From: Phaeobacter sp. QD34_24
GTDB taxonomy: Bacteria; Pseudomonadota; Alphaproteobacteria; Rhodobacterales; Rhodobacteraceae
Assembly: GCF_028890115.1 (NCBI RefSeq)
Contig: NZ_JARCJD010000001.1
Coordinates: 248,001-312,000, forward strand
Direction: 5' to 3'
Length of the DNA stretch: 64,000 nucleotides
This document shows positions 1 to 9,117 of this stretch, piece by piece. The translations under genes and the position numbers were made by a program. The notes under the pieces were generated by a model. The model saw nothing but the letters and a program-made list of their open reading frames with translations. It was not told where the DNA came from and made no database searches. Position 1 is the first letter of the stretch. Every line of letters begins with the position of its first letter.

Positions 1-417
1 CGACGAACGTCTAAAGGGGTTAGCTTTGTCTCGGCTGTCTGCCACCGTTACCGGCGAAAACAGTACAATTGCAAACGACAATCGTGCTCCGGTTGCTCTG
101 GCTGCGTAAGCAGTTCGAGTCGAACCGACTTTAAGTCCTTATGCCTAGCCGCGTAAGGCGGGGTTCGCAGGTACCTGGCAACAGAAACCTGCACTTTACC
201 TCTTCCGTGATCCTGTTCGCTATTGCCGGTGTCACCCATCTATTCGGTGTCACCCATTGCCTTGATCAAACCCGCTTGGGCTGGCTCTCCTCCCTTTTGG
301 AGAGCGCTTGCCGGAAACATATGAGCAGATGCCCGCTCACTGTTTTGAGGGAACGTATCTCGTTGAGATTTTATTCAGATTTTGCGCCGATCCTCCTTCA
401 CAACACGGAGACATGAC
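1..417. other. Intergenic region, no supported gene
   Basis: I see no convincing gene here. Short open frames exist on both strands but lack family resemblance and good ribosome binding sites. The stretch is less GC-rich than its surroundings. A 12-base direct repeat (GGTGTCACCCAT) occurs twice about 20 bases apart near 228-255, and a weak hairpin with CTCTCC/GGAGAG arms lies near 286-305. The last bases carry the ribosome binding site and probably the promoter of the downstream SnoaL-like gene. Confidence 0.5.
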
Positions 418-852
418 ATGAGCAACATCGACGTTTTGCGCAACTGGTACACCGAGGTCTGGGAAAAGGGGAACCTGGACGTGATTGGCGACTATTTTGC
501 GCCCGATACAATCGCCAACGGCGTTGTTCCGGAGATGCAGATGGGGACCGACGACTTTCGCGATCTGGTCATGGCCTTTCAGGCGCATGTCGGCAAGTTC
601 AAGGTCTTCCTGCCAAAGATCGTCGAAGATGGAGACTGGCTGTCCGCCATCGTGATCGTGCGCACCACCCGGGCCGACACCGGCGCCCCGATTGAGGTGA
701 CAGGCCAGGTCATGACGCGTTTTGAAAACGGCAAGATTGTCGAGGCATACAATCACTTCGACTATATCTCACTGCTGGAGCAGATGGGCATGCTGCCGAC
801 GGATACCATGCCCATCTGCATGACCGGGCAACGCCTGGACTGGCAGCAGTAA
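418..852 (+). CDS. SnoaL-like/NTF2-fold protein, copy 1
   Basis: A protein of 144 residues with the length and pattern of the SnoaL-like polyketide-cyclase/NTF2 superfamily: an N-terminal helix with an NWYTEVWE motif, a beta-rich core and a C-terminal stretch ending near MPICMTGQRLDW. The start at 418 follows GGAG (about 408) at normal spacing; an in-frame ATG at 382 has no such signal. The next gene is a recognisable paralogue with the same N-terminal W-x-E pattern and the same PIC-TG-RL ending, so the pair looks like a tandem duplication. SnoaL-fold proteins include cyclases, isomerases and ligand binders. The substrate here cannot be read from sequence and no pathway genes lie beside it. 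Confidence 0.8.
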   Translation: MSNIDVLRNWYTEVWEKGNLDVIGDYFAPDTIANGVVPEMQMGTDDFRDLVMAFQAHVGKFKVFLPKIVEDGDWLSAIVIVRTTRADTGAPIEVTGQVMTRFENGKIVEAYNHFDYISLLEQMGMLPTDTMPICMTGQRLDWQQ

Positions 853-1088
853 GGCGCAAGCCAGCCGCTGGGGCATCTTCTGCGTCGGCGTTTTCTACCC
901 TGGCTCTATCCCGGCGATTTCTGCACAGGCCACTGTCGGCCTGCGCACAGCCCTGCTGCATCGGCCCTATCTAATTGATTTTCAGTCACAAAAATTGCCA
1001 ATAAAATCACCCCTCCCCCCATCGACACCGGTATTGGCAAAGAGTATCAGGTTGAACCTTCAACTATGACTGATCGAGATACTCCTTC

Positions 1089-1538
1089 ATGACGACCCCT
1101 CCCAGCCGCAACCTGGAGATTGTGAAACACTGGTTTCACGAGCTTTGGGAAGAAGCCGACACAGCCGCCATTCAGGCACTGGCACAGTCCGGCACCAAGA
1201 TGCACGGACCAATTTCCGACTTGGGCACGCCTCATAGCGACTACGGAGAAGTGGTCCGGGCGCTGAACAACCTGCTGCAGAACATCGTCTTCGAGTATGC
1301 CAACCCGATTGAACAGGGGGAGTGGATTGCCTTTCAATTGATCGTCAATGCCGACTCCGTTGCAACCGGTCAGAGCCTCCGCTTTTCGGGGCACATCAGC
1401 GCGCGGGTGACAGATGGCCAGGTTGCGGAGATCTTCTCCACCATGGACTACATGACCATGTTCGAGAAGCTTGGTCAGCTTCCGGAGGAATCGCTGCCGA
1501 TCTGCCTGACCGGGGAAAGGCTCATCTGGGCGAAATAG
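1089..1538 (+). CDS. SnoaL-like/NTF2-fold protein, copy 2
   Basis: A 149-residue paralogue of the gene just upstream. Shared features are the early KHWFHELWEE segment, which matches NWYTEVWEKG in copy 1, and the C-terminal PICLTGERLIW, which matches PICMTGQRLDW. It belongs to the SnoaL-like NTF2-fold superfamily. About 240 bases separate the two genes, so they may be transcribed separately. The copies differ in most core positions, which suggests an old duplication with divergent ligand pockets. Function unknown. No clear ribosome binding site was seen, so the start at 1089 rests on alignment with copy 1. Confidence 0.75.
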   Translation: MTTPPSRNLEIVKHWFHELWEEADTAAIQALAQSGTKMHGPISDLGTPHSDYGEVVRALNNLLQNIVFEYANPIEQGEWIAFQLIVNADSVATGQSLRFSGHISARVTDGQVAEIFSTMDYMTMFEKLGQLPEESLPICLTGERLIWAK

Positions 1539-1641
1539 GGATCGGGCGCCGCCGATCCCGGCACAAGATTTCACTGTCTCCCACCCCCGGCTTGGCCTAT
1601 AGCCCTTGGCGGATCAGGTCAAAACAGCACCGGAGAGCGAC

Positions 1642-2937
1642 GTGACCAGAGGCATCAAGGAGCAAGGCCCGGGTTTTCCCGAGCTGTTTCGCGTTTTCCT
1701 GCGCATCGGCCTGATGAGCTTTGGCGGCCCCGCCGCGCAGATTGCCCTGATGCATCGCGAACTGGTGGAACAACGTCCCTGGCTCAGCGATACGGAGTTC
1801 CTGCGAGGACTGTCCTTTTGCATGCTGCTGCCCGGTCCCGAGGCCATGCAGCTGTGCACCTATACCGGCTGGCGGCTACGCGGTGTCGCCGGGGGGATCC
1901 TCGCCGGATTGCTGTTCGTCCTGCCCGGAGCCCTGGTCATTGCCCTGTTGACCTGGCTCTATGCCGCCTATGGCACGCTGCCGACCGTTCAGGCCGCATT
2001 CTCCGGGATCAAGGCGGCGGTGATCGTGATCGTGCTGCAGGCCCTGTGGCGATTGCGGCAAAAGGCACTGCATGCCCCTGTCGATTGGGGGCTGGCCTGT
2101 TTTGGCTTCATCGCCCTTTTCTGTCTTGGGCTGCCCTTTCCGGCGGTGATCCTGTCAGCCGGGCTGCTTGGGATGCTCCTGAAGCCCATAAACCGCGAAG
2201 AGCCTGCTGCTGCGCCCTATGAAACCGATCTGTCAGCCAGCCTCGGAACGGTTCTTTTCTGGTCAGCCCTCTGGCTGGTGCCACTGCTGAGTCTTGAGCT
2301 GTTGCACAACGGCTTTCTCGCCGACATCGGCTGGTTCTTTGCCAAGCTTGCGGTTGTCACCTTTGGCGGCGCCTATGCGGTGTTGGCCTATCTGGGCCAG
2401 ACCGTGGTGGAACAACACGGCTGGATCACGGCCGGGCAGATGATCGATGCGCTTGGCCTGGCGGAAACGACGCCGGGGCCGCTGATTCTCGTCACCCAGT
2501 TCGTGGCCATGCTGGCAGGGCTGACCCAAGGCGGCATGCCGATGTTCCTGGCAGCGGGGGTGGTCGCGCTTTGGGCGACCTTCGTGCCTTGTTTTCTGTG
2601 GATCTTCACGGCTGCCCCCTTCATCGAAGGCCTGGCACGGCATCCGCGCCTGGGCAATGCGCTCCAGTCCATCACGGCCACCGTGACCGGCGTAATCCTC
2701 AATCTCAGCCTGTGGTTCATGGCCCATGTGCTGTTTGACCGCCTGTCTGCCGTGCACCTTGGTCCGGTTTCCTTTGCCGTGCCCGAGTGGAGCAGTCTTG
2801 ATGCCAAGGCTGCCATCCTGACCCTTGTTGCCATCTTGGCCTCCGTGCTTTTACGCGGCAAGTTGATGCCGCTTCTGGTTCTGATGGCAGGCGCGGGCCT
2901 GGCCCTGTCACGACCTGAGATTGCATCCCTGCTCTAA
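1642..2937 (+). CDS. chrA: Chromate efflux transporter ChrA (CHR family)
   Basis: A 431-residue membrane protein with the two homologous halves typical of long-chain CHR proteins. The first half has SFGGPAAQIALMH followed by LLPGPEA; the second repeats this as FGGAYAVLAYLGQ followed by TTPGPL. About ten hydrophobic segments are visible. The family exports chromate from the cytoplasm, although many members have not been tested. I chose GTG at 1642 because GGAGAG precedes it by about four bases; an in-frame TTG at 1606 has no such signal. No chrB regulator is adjacent, so a role in chromate resistance is inferred from family only. Confidence 0.88.
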   Translation: MTRGIKEQGPGFPELFRVFLRIGLMSFGGPAAQIALMHRELVEQRPWLSDTEFLRGLSFCMLLPGPEAMQLCTYTGWRLRGVAGGILAGLLFVLPGALVIALLTWLYAAYGTLPTVQAAFSGIKAAVIVIVLQALWRLRQKALHAPVDWGLACFGFIALFCLGLPFPAVILSAGLLGMLLKPINREEPAAAPYETDLSASLGTVLFWSALWLVPLLSLELLHNGFLADIGWFFAKLAVVTFGGAYAVLAYLGQTVVEQHGWITAGQMIDALGLAETTPGPLILVTQFVAMLAGLTQGGMPMFLAAGVVALWATFVPCFLWIFTAAPFIEGLARHPRLGNALQSITATVTGVILNLSLWFMAHVLFDRLSAVHLGPVSFAVPEWSSLDAKAAILTLVAILASVLLRGKLMPLLVLMAGAGLALSRPEIASLL

Positions 2938-3062
2938 GATGAAACCTGCAGCCCTATGGGCAAGGTAACAAGTGGCAAGCATTTTTTTGAAATCGCTTCC
3001 GGCGCCTATTTCGTTTCCCGCAAATTCGCCTATGCTGGGGGCAAAGGAAAAGGGGTCAAGAC

Positions 3063-3542
3063 GTGTCCCAGCAAATCGACTACGGCAACCTGATGCATTC
3101 CGCCATGCGCGGTCTCATTCGCACCGTTCTGCAAGGTGTGGCCGATCATGGCCTGCCCGGCAGCCATCATTTCTTCATCACCTTCGATACGCGCCATCCG
3201 GACGCGCAACTGGCCGATTGGCTGCGTGAGCGGTATCCGGAAGAGATGACCGTGGTGATGCAGCACTGGTATGACAACCTCGAAATCGATCCCGACGGGT
3301 TCGCGGTGACGCTCAACTTCGGTGACACGCCAGAGCCGCTCTATATCCCCTTTGACGCGATCCAAACCTTTGTTGATCCTTCGGTCGAATTCGGCCTCCG
3401 GTTTGAATCCGCCGAGGACGATGACGAAGACACAGCGGTCGAGGACATCAAGGCGACGGCCCCGGAAAAAAAGAAGAGCGCCGAAAAACCCGCTGCGAAA
3501 CCCGACGCCGACGTGGTGTCGCTGGACAGTTTCCGCAAGTAG
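3063..3542 (+). CDS. sspB: ClpXP adaptor SspB (alphaproteobacterial type)
   Basis: A 159-residue protein matching SspB, the adaptor that binds ssrA-tagged polypeptides and delivers them to the ClpXP protease. The N-terminal 110 residues form the substrate-binding domain (HHFFITFDT, then a hydrophobic beta core with NLEIDPDGF and IPFDAI). A charged, low-complexity linker rich in D, E, K and A follows. The C-terminal DVVSLDSFRK is the expected short ClpX-docking tail. Start is GTG at 3063. Its nearness to fumC is common in alphaproteobacteria. Confidence 0.88.
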   Translation: MSQQIDYGNLMHSAMRGLIRTVLQGVADHGLPGSHHFFITFDTRHPDAQLADWLRERYPEEMTVVMQHWYDNLEIDPDGFAVTLNFGDTPEPLYIPFDAIQTFVDPSVEFGLRFESAEDDDEDTAVEDIKATAPEKKKSAEKPAAKPDADVVSLDSFRK

Positions 3543-3765
3543 CCCCGGCAGCCGTTCGGGGGGTCTTTCAGCCCTGCCCGCGTCAGCAACCTAGCCTGGA
3601 TCAGTGCATTGGCCAGTCTCTCAGGCAGCCCAGTTGACTGCGGCGCGTGGTCAGTCGTGTGTTGAGCAAAACTCGCACTGAGTAGGCCACAGAATGGCGT
3701 GATGTCCGGTCGGTCGCTGCCGCCAACCCGGCCCGATCAACGCATGTCCAATCCGTCCCTTTCAG

Positions 3766-4305
3766 TTAGTCCACCCGCTTCAGAAAGGTCGATACCGTTC
3801 GCGTCGGGGCCCCATTGCGATGCACGACATAGCGCAGGTCCAACCCACCGTCGGCGAGAGTGCGGTCATACTGCTGCATCTCGTAGTCGCCATTAGGCGC
3901 AATGAACATGGAAAACACCGTCAGGGTTTTGCCGGTGATCCGCCCCCAGACATAGGGCTGCCCCTTCATCGGGTCCATCTGCACCGCATGTCCAAAGACA
4001 TTGCGCTCCATCGCCGCCGCATAGATCCCGCTCCGATCGCTTTCCACGAAACGGACCTCATAGGTCTTTTCCTTGCGCGTCCCGTCCTCGCGCAGGGAGA
4101 CGGTGCTCCACGTGATGAGAAACCCATACCGCCCCTGATCAATCGACACGCTCATATCCCGCGCTTCGACGCTGCCATCGCTGTTGATCGTCTCGACCGA
4201 CCCCGCGTAGCGGCCGACAAACGGCGTAACATCCGCAAGAGCGGCTTTTGCCAGCAGGACAGCGCCCAGGACGGCCAACAGGACAAGCGGGACCAAGCGG
4301 CCCAT
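3766..4305 (-). CDS. Secreted or membrane-anchored hypothetical protein
   Basis: A protein of about 179 residues with an N-terminal hydrophobic segment (LVPLVLLAVLGAVLLA) followed by AALADV, which resembles a Sec signal peptide cleaved after AxA. The mature part is beta-rich (GRYAGSVETI, GRYGFLITWSTV, VWGRITGKTLTVFSMF), and conserved aromatic residues suggest a small barrel or lipocalin-like fold; that is inference. The open frame extends upstream to 4452. I chose the ATG at 4305 because it puts the signal peptide at the N terminus, though no strong ribosome binding site is visible there. It faces sspB (convergent) and is divergent from fumC. Function unknown. Confidence 0.65.
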   Translation of the reverse strand: MGRLVPLVLLAVLGAVLLAKAALADVTPFVGRYAGSVETINSDGSVEARDMSVSIDQGRYGFLITWSTVSLREDGTRKEKTYEVRFVESDRSGIYAAAMERNVFGHAVQMDPMKGQPYVWGRITGKTLTVFSMFIAPNGDYEMQQYDRTLADGGLDLRYVVHRNGAPTRTVSTFLKRVD

Positions 4306-4580
4306 CAACCAAAGCGCCCGACCGGTGGCAATCGCCCCGATGGACGCAAAAGCGCTGCAGATGGAAGGAATGACAGGGTTCAGCACGGCTTTCCCTTCTG
4401 TGCGCGTGACAGGGTGTTTGGCAAATTCTAGACGATTCCACACAACAGGCAATGGACCCGCAGTAATTCTCCCTATACCCGGTCGCGCGTTTCCCTATGA
4501 TGCGCGCAACTGCCCGATTGCTTCCACGGCGACTGCGGGCTAAACGGCATGCAACGGCATACGAGACGGAGAGAGACAAG

Positions 4581-5975
4581 ATGTCCAACACCCGCACCGA
4601 AACAGACAGCTTTGGTCCGCTGGAAGTTCCTTCCGACAAATACTGGGGCGCGCAGACGCAGCGCTCGATCATGAACTTCCCCATCGGCTGGGAAAAGCAG
4701 CCCGTCGCCATCGTGCGCGCGCTGGGCGTGATCAAGAAGGCCTGTGCCATGGCCAACAAGGAAAGCGGCAAGCTGGACGCCAAGATCGCCGATGCCGTCA
4801 TCCAGGCCGCCGGTGAGGTCTTCGAGGGCAAGTTCGACGACAACTTCCCGCTCGTGGTCTGGCAGACCGGGTCCGGCACCCAGTCGAACATGAACTCCAA
4901 CGAGGTGATCGCCAACCGCGCGATTGAAATCCTTGGCGGCGTGATCGGCTCCAAGGATCCGGTGCACCCGAACGATCACTGCAACATGGGTCAGTCCTCC
5001 AACGACACTTTCCCGACCGCGATGCATATCGCTGCCGCGATGATGGTGCGCGACGTCCTGCTGCCGGGGCTGAACAAGCTGCTGGCGGGCCTGGAAGCCA
5101 AGTCCGAAGAGTTCAAGGACATCATCAAGATCGGCCGCACCCACACCCAGGATGCCACCCCGCTGACCCTGGGCCAGGAATTTGGCGGCTATGCCCATCA
5201 GATCCGCATGGGCATCACCCGCATCGAGGCCGCCTTGCCCGGCATTTATGAGCTGGCACAGGGCGGCACCGCCGTCGGCACCGGTCTGAACACCCAACAC
5301 GGTTGGGGCGAAAAGGTCGCCGCGAACATGGCCGAAATCACCGGCCTGCCCTTCGTGACCGCGCCCAACAAGTTCGAAGCGCTGGCCGCCCATGACGCCA
5401 TGGTCTTCATGTCCGGTGCTTTGGCGTCGGTTGCTGGTGCGATGTACAAGATCGCCAATGACATCCGCTTCCTGGGCTCCGGCCCGCGCTCGGGTCTGGG
5501 CGAGTTGATCCTGCCGGAGAACGAGCCGGGTTCCTCGATCATGCCGGGCAAGGTGAACCCCACCCAGGCCGAGGCGATGACCCAGGTGGCCGCCCATGTG
5601 ATGGGCAATGATGCAGCGATGAAATTCGCAGGCAGCCAGGGCCATTTCGAACTCAACGTCTACAACCCGATGATGTCCTACAACCTGCTGCAGTCCATGC
5701 AGCTGCTGGGCGATGTGGCCGACAGCTTCACCGAGCGGATGCTCAATGGCATCAAGGCCAACGAGCCGCGCATCGACAAGCTGATGAAGGAATCGCTGAT
5801 GCTGGTCACCGCGCTAGCCCCGACCATCGGCTATGACAACGCCACCAAGGTCGCCAAGACCGCGCATAAGAACGGCACCACCCTGAAGGAAGAGGCCATC
5901 GCGCTTGGCTTTGTGGATGAGGCCACCTTTGACGCGGTTGTCCGCCCCGAGCAAATGATCGGGCCCAAGGACTGA
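4581..5975 (+). CDS. fumC: Fumarate hydratase, class II
   Basis: A 464-residue class II fumarase that interconverts fumarate and malate in the TCA cycle, cytosolic and free of iron-sulfur clusters. The superfamily signature [11 protein letters not shown] is at about residues 315-325, and [11 protein letters not shown] and [10 protein letters not shown] supply active-site loops. The length is normal. The start at 4581 (MSNTRTE) follows a GGAGAGAGA-type ribosome binding site; the longer frame upstream is not supported. Two small genes follow directly (DUF4169 with ATG overlapping the fumC stop, then an RHH protein), so the three probably form one transcript. Confidence 0.97.
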   Translation: MSNTRTETDSFGPLEVPSDKYWGAQTQRSIMNFPIGWEKQPVAIVRALGVIKKACAMANKESGKLDAKIADAVIQAAGEVFEGKFDDNFPLVVWQTGSGTQSNMNSNEVIANRAIEILGGVIGSKDPVHPNDHCNMGQSSNDTFPTAMHIAAAMMVRDVLLPGLNKLLAGLEAKSEEFKDIIKIGRTHTQDATPLTLGQEFGGYAHQIRMGITRIEAALPGIYELAQGGTAVGTGLNTQHGWGEKVAANMAEITGLPFVTAPNKFEALAAHDAMVFMSGALASVAGAMYKIANDIRFLGSGPRSGLGELILPENEPGSSIMPGKVNPTQAEAMTQVAAHVMGNDAAMKFAGSQGHFELNVYNPMMSYNLLQSMQLLGDVADSFTERMLNGIKANEPRIDKLMKESLMLVTALAPTIGYDNATKVAKTAHKNGTTLKEEAIALGFVDEATFDAVVRPEQMIGPKD

Positions 5976-6175
5976 TGGCAGAGCCGGTCAATCTGAACCG
6001 GTTTCGAAAGCAAAAGGCGCGGGCCGAGAAAAAGGCCCGCGCCGACGCCAACGCGGTGAAATTCGGCCGCAGCAAGGTGGAAAAACAGCTCGACCGCAAC
6101 CTTCGGGACGAAGAAGAGAAACGTCTGGACGGCCATAAGGCAGAGGTTCGGACGGACGATCAGGGCGAGACATGA
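5975..6175 (+). CDS. DUF4169 family small basic protein
   Basis: A 66-residue, highly charged protein rich in K, R, E and A, matching the DUF4169 pattern: an N-terminal VNLNRFRKQKARAEK segment, then a long predicted helix. No membrane segment or catalytic motif. Its first base overlaps the last base of the fumC stop and its own stop overlaps the next gene by four bases, so translation is probably coupled. Function unknown; family members are restricted largely to alphaproteobacteria and often sit beside fumC. Confidence 0.8.
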   Translation: MAEPVNLNRFRKQKARAEKKARADANAVKFGRSKVEKQLDRNLRDEEEKRLDGHKAEVRTDDQGET

Positions 6176-6402
6176 ACAGCCGCCCCAAGAAACACTCCCT
6201 GACCTTACGCGGTCACCGTACCTCTGTTTCACTGGAAGACGAATTCTGGGCCGCCTTCCGGGCCATTGCCGCCGAAGAAGGCCGCGCAATCAACGAGTTG
6301 GCGGCTGAAATTGACGAGTCGCGCGGGACCGACTGCGGGCTGGCCTCGGCTATAAGGCTGTACGTCCTGCGGCATTTGCAACAACGTCAGTCGGCGGTGT
6401 AA
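6172..6402 (+). CDS. Ribbon-helix-helix protein
   Basis: A 76-residue protein with a ribbon-helix-helix type domain: a beta strand (KHSLTLRGHRTSVSL), then EDEFWAAFRAIAAEEG and a second helix INELAAEIDESRG. This matches the RHH_4-like domain of small alphaproteobacterial DNA-binding proteins. Its ATG overlaps the DUF4169 stop (ATGA). The 3' end overlaps the end of the convergent P450 gene by 16 bases. Target unknown; no toxin partner is adjacent, so an antitoxin role is not supported. Confidence 0.8.
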   Translation: MNSRPKKHSLTLRGHRTSVSLEDEFWAAFRAIAAEEGRAINELAAEIDESRGTDCGLASAIRLYVLRHLQQRQSAV

Positions 6403-7754
6403 TTTCTCGGCTCCAGCCGCAACCAGATCCCGTCCCTTGCGCGCACCGTCAGATGCGCGACGGGCACAGGCTCCCTGCCCTCAACCGGAGCGACACGGTA
6501 GTGGCGCAGCAGCATCGACAGGATCAACGGCCCTTCGACCATGGCGAAACCCGCGCCGGTGCAGACCCGCGCGCCTGCGGAAAAGGGCATATAGGCCTCG
6601 CGCTGGCAGGTCTTGCCGTTCTCCGTTCCCCATCGCGTAGGATCAAACCCATCGGGGTTGTCCCAGAGCCGTTCATGGCGATGCAGGTGCCAGGGGCTGA
6701 GCACCAGTTGCGAGCCTTTCGGAACATTTCGGTCCCGGAACTGTTCCGGGCAGGTGGCCTCGCGCACCATCATCGGCACCGGCGGATATAGCCGAAGCGC
6801 CTCGCGGAAAACATCCCGGCTGATCCTCAGGCGGGACACCGCAGCAAAGCTGTCGTCCTCAAGGGCTGCGGCCTCTTCGGCGATCTTCTCCTGCCACTCC
6901 GGGTAGATCGCCATCAGATAAAGCGTCCAGGCCAGGGCCGAGGCGCTGGTTTCATGGCCCGCCAGGAAGAAGATCGCCACCTGATCGACCATTTCCTCGG
7001 TGGTGAATGTCTCCCCGGTCTCGGGATCCTTCGTGGTCATGATCTTGGTCGCCAGATCCTGCGGTGCCGTACCGGCCCCGATCGCAGCCGCGCGTTCATC
7101 CGTAAGCCGCGTGATCAGATCGCGGATACGGGCGGCATTCTGGCGGGTACCCCGGCGAAAGAAGCGCGGCATCCAGGCGGGCACCGGCACAAAGGCCGCG
7201 AGATTCAGGATCGGCTGGCTGCGCTGGTAGTCGCGGAACCGCGCAAAAACTTCCGCCGCGACCGCGTGCTCGATCGGGATGGAAAACAGCGTACGGAAAA
7301 TCACATCCGCCGCAACATGGGAGGTCACCGCCTCGATCTCCACCTCGCCTGCCTGCCCTTTCAGCCGCTCCACGGCCGCCTCGGCGGCGGCGCGCATGGC
7401 CGGGAAGGTTTCCTTCAGACGCCCCCCTTCAAAGGCCGGGTCGATGATACGGCGCTGGCGCTTCCAGACCTCACCATTGGTCAGGAAGACCGAATTGCCC
7501 AACAGGGGTCGCAGGCCTTCGCTGATCCGGTTCGATTTCGGGAAATCATCCGGGCGATCCTTCAGCACCGTCCGCACCAGATCCGGCTGATTGAGCAGGA
7601 AGGAGCGGAAAAAGGGCGTGCGGAACTCTGCCATCCAGGCCCGGTAGAGCCGCTGCGGCTGGGCCGACAGGATATCCTTGCGAAAGAGCTGCACATAGCG
7701 CCAGAGCGAAACCCTGTCTGACCGCGCAGGTGGTTTGGGCGGGCGCGGCGTCAT
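6387..7754 (-). CDS. Cytochrome P450
   Basis: A 455-residue soluble P450 monooxygenase. Visible motifs are the I-helix oxygen-activation motif AGHETS (about 265-270), the K-helix ExxR (EALR, 318-321), and the heme loop FSAGARVCTG with cysteine ligand at about 398. There is no N-terminal membrane anchor and no fused reductase, so it needs separate ferredoxin partners, none of which is nearby. The start overlaps the stop of the upstream alpha/beta hydrolase by four bases, indicating a two-gene operon and possibly a shared lipid-like substrate. The sequence resembles bacterial P450s related to fatty-acid or terpenoid hydroxylases; the substrate is unknown. Confidence 0.93.
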   Translation of the reverse strand: MTPRPPKPPARSDRVSLWRYVQLFRKDILSAQPQRLYRAWMAEFRTPFFRSFLLNQPDLVRTVLKDRPDDFPKSNRISEGLRPLLGNSVFLTNGEVWKRQRRIIDPAFEGGRLKETFPAMRAAAEAAVERLKGQAGEVEIEAVTSHVAADVIFRTLFSIPIEHAVAAEVFARFRDYQRSQPILNLAAFVPVPAWMPRFFRRGTRQNAARIRDLITRLTDERAAAIGAGTAPQDLATKIMTTKDPETGETFTTEEMVDQVAIFFLAGHETSASALAWTLYLMAIYPEWQEKIAEEAAALEDDSFAAVSRLRISRDVFREALRLYPPVPMMVREATCPEQFRDRNVPKGSQLVLSPWHLHRHERLWDNPDGFDPTRWGTENGKTCQREAYMPFSAGARVCTGAGFAMVEGPLILSMLLRHYRVAPVEGREPVPVAHLTVRARDGIWLRLEPRNYTAD

Positions 7755-9043
7755 GGCGCCCTCACCGAGGTATAGCCGGAACGTGCAGCCTCGATCCGGG
7801 ACTTGGACGGCTGGCGGCCCGCATAGCGGTCGGCCAGTGTCATTGGGCCTGCCGTGATCTTGAAATAATCATAGTCGCCGGGCTGATCGAAGGCGCAGAG
7901 GTACTGGAAATGCAGCCGGAAAAAGCGCCAGCGCAGCTCCTTCCAGCGCGCGGGGCTCAGGGTCTGGGTGAAGGCGGCAGAGATCACCAGCGGCCAGCGT
8001 TTGCCGCTCGGCGCGACCCCGCTGACGGCAACCGGATCACACAGAGCAAAGGCACAGCCATCCCCCGGCGCGCTGACGTCGACCCAGGTGATATCGGCAC
8101 TGGCCGAGAGATACCGCAGGTCGCCGCGCAAGCGATCCGCCTCTGGCAGGAAGGAGACCATCGGCACCACCTGCCCGAGACTGAGAAACCCCAAGGCCGG
8201 GCGCGTCTCTGGCAGGCCTTCGCGCAACAGATCCGCCAGAACCGAAACGCCAACATGGGCGCCGGAAGAATGGCCAACCAGCAGAACCTCATCCACCGCA
8301 TTCTCTTCCATCGCGCTGCGGATCAACTGGCGAAAGGCGGTGATGCGCGCCTCAAGCTCGGGCGGGTTGGCGCCGCGCGCGGCTGCCGAATAGGCGTAGT
8401 CATGCATCAGGTAGTAAGCAAAGAACGTGCCATCGCGTGCCTTGAACCAGCGCAGCAGCAGCAGCGAAACGGCACAGAAGGTGCCGAGGTACAGGAGTAG
8501 CCCGACAATCGATAGCGCCTTTGCACCAAGGAACGGCACAAACCCCCATTCAGCAAGCCCCCCGGCCGCAGAGCCGAGCAGCGCACCAAGGCCCAGGGCC
8601 AGCAGCAATTGCAGCAGCAGCATGCCCACGGGGTAAAGCGCTGCGATCACCGGCCCCTTGCGCAGGCGCATCAGGCGGAACAAAGCACCGGTGGAGATGT
8701 AGATCCAGGCGGTGCGCAGCAGTTGCAGATAGGTCGCCGGGATCGAGGCCGCCATGCTATCGCGCACGATGTCGGACCAGACCAGCACCTCCACGTCCGC
8801 CTCGACAGCGGCGCCCTCCACATGGGCCGTCACATGCCAGCCATAGGGTCCGCCTGTCTGTTTGGGACGCTGTGCGATCTCATAGCCTGAAATCCCGGCC
8901 TGCGCCGCGCTTTCGCTGCGGTATAGCTCCCGGTAGCGGCGCGGATGGATCGGGTCATAGCCGGGGATATAGAACACGTGGCGGCGGCGCACTGCTGCAC
9001 CGCCCTGCCCCCTTGCCTTGTCCTGATCTGCCGCTCTGCCCAT
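7751..9043 (-). CDS. Membrane-embedded alpha/beta-hydrolase-like protein
   Basis: A 430-residue protein with a split architecture. Residues 20-30 (RRHVFYIPGYDP) look like the first strand and oxyanion region of an alpha/beta hydrolase. Two to three hydrophobic segments follow at roughly 130-200. The nucleophile elbow GHSSG lies at about 257-261 (serine 259), in a context (EVLLVGHSSGAHVG) typical of lipases and esterases. The membrane segments are thus inserted between the first strand and the catalytic serine. Likely a membrane-bound lipase or esterase. It overlaps the P450 gene by four bases, so the two probably act together. Exact substrate unknown. Confidence 0.65.
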   Translation of the reverse strand: MGRAADQDKARGQGGAAVRRRHVFYIPGYDPIHPRRYRELYRSESAAQAGISGYEIAQRPKQTGGPYGWHVTAHVEGAAVEADVEVLVWSDIVRDSMAASIPATYLQLLRTAWIYISTGALFRLMRLRKGPVIAALYPVGMLLLQLLLALGLGALLGSAAGGLAEWGFVPFLGAKALSIVGLLLYLGTFCAVSLLLLRWFKARDGTFFAYYLMHDYAYSAAARGANPPELEARITAFRQLIRSAMEENAVDEVLLVGHSSGAHVGVSVLADLLREGLPETRPALGFLSLGQVVPMVSFLPEADRLRGDLRYLSASADITWVDVSAPGDGCAFALCDPVAVSGVAPSGKRWPLVISAAFTQTLSPARWKELRWRFFRLHFQYLCAFDQPGDYDYFKITAGPMTLADRYAGRQPSKSRIEAARSGYTSVRAP

Positions 9044-9091
9044 TCCGGCCTCATCCGATTTCGCTCAGACTAGCGGCGGATCTGGGCAAGA

Positions 9092-9117
9092 GTAAGACCC
9101 AAGGCGCAGGGTCTTAC
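9092..9117. other. Perfect inverted repeat at the ccdA 3' end
   Basis: GTAAGACCC and GGGTCTTAC form a perfect 9-bp stem with an 8-base loop. The stem overlaps the ccdA stop codon. There is no T-tract on the minus strand, so it may stabilise the mRNA end rather than act as an intrinsic terminator. Confidence 0.5.
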
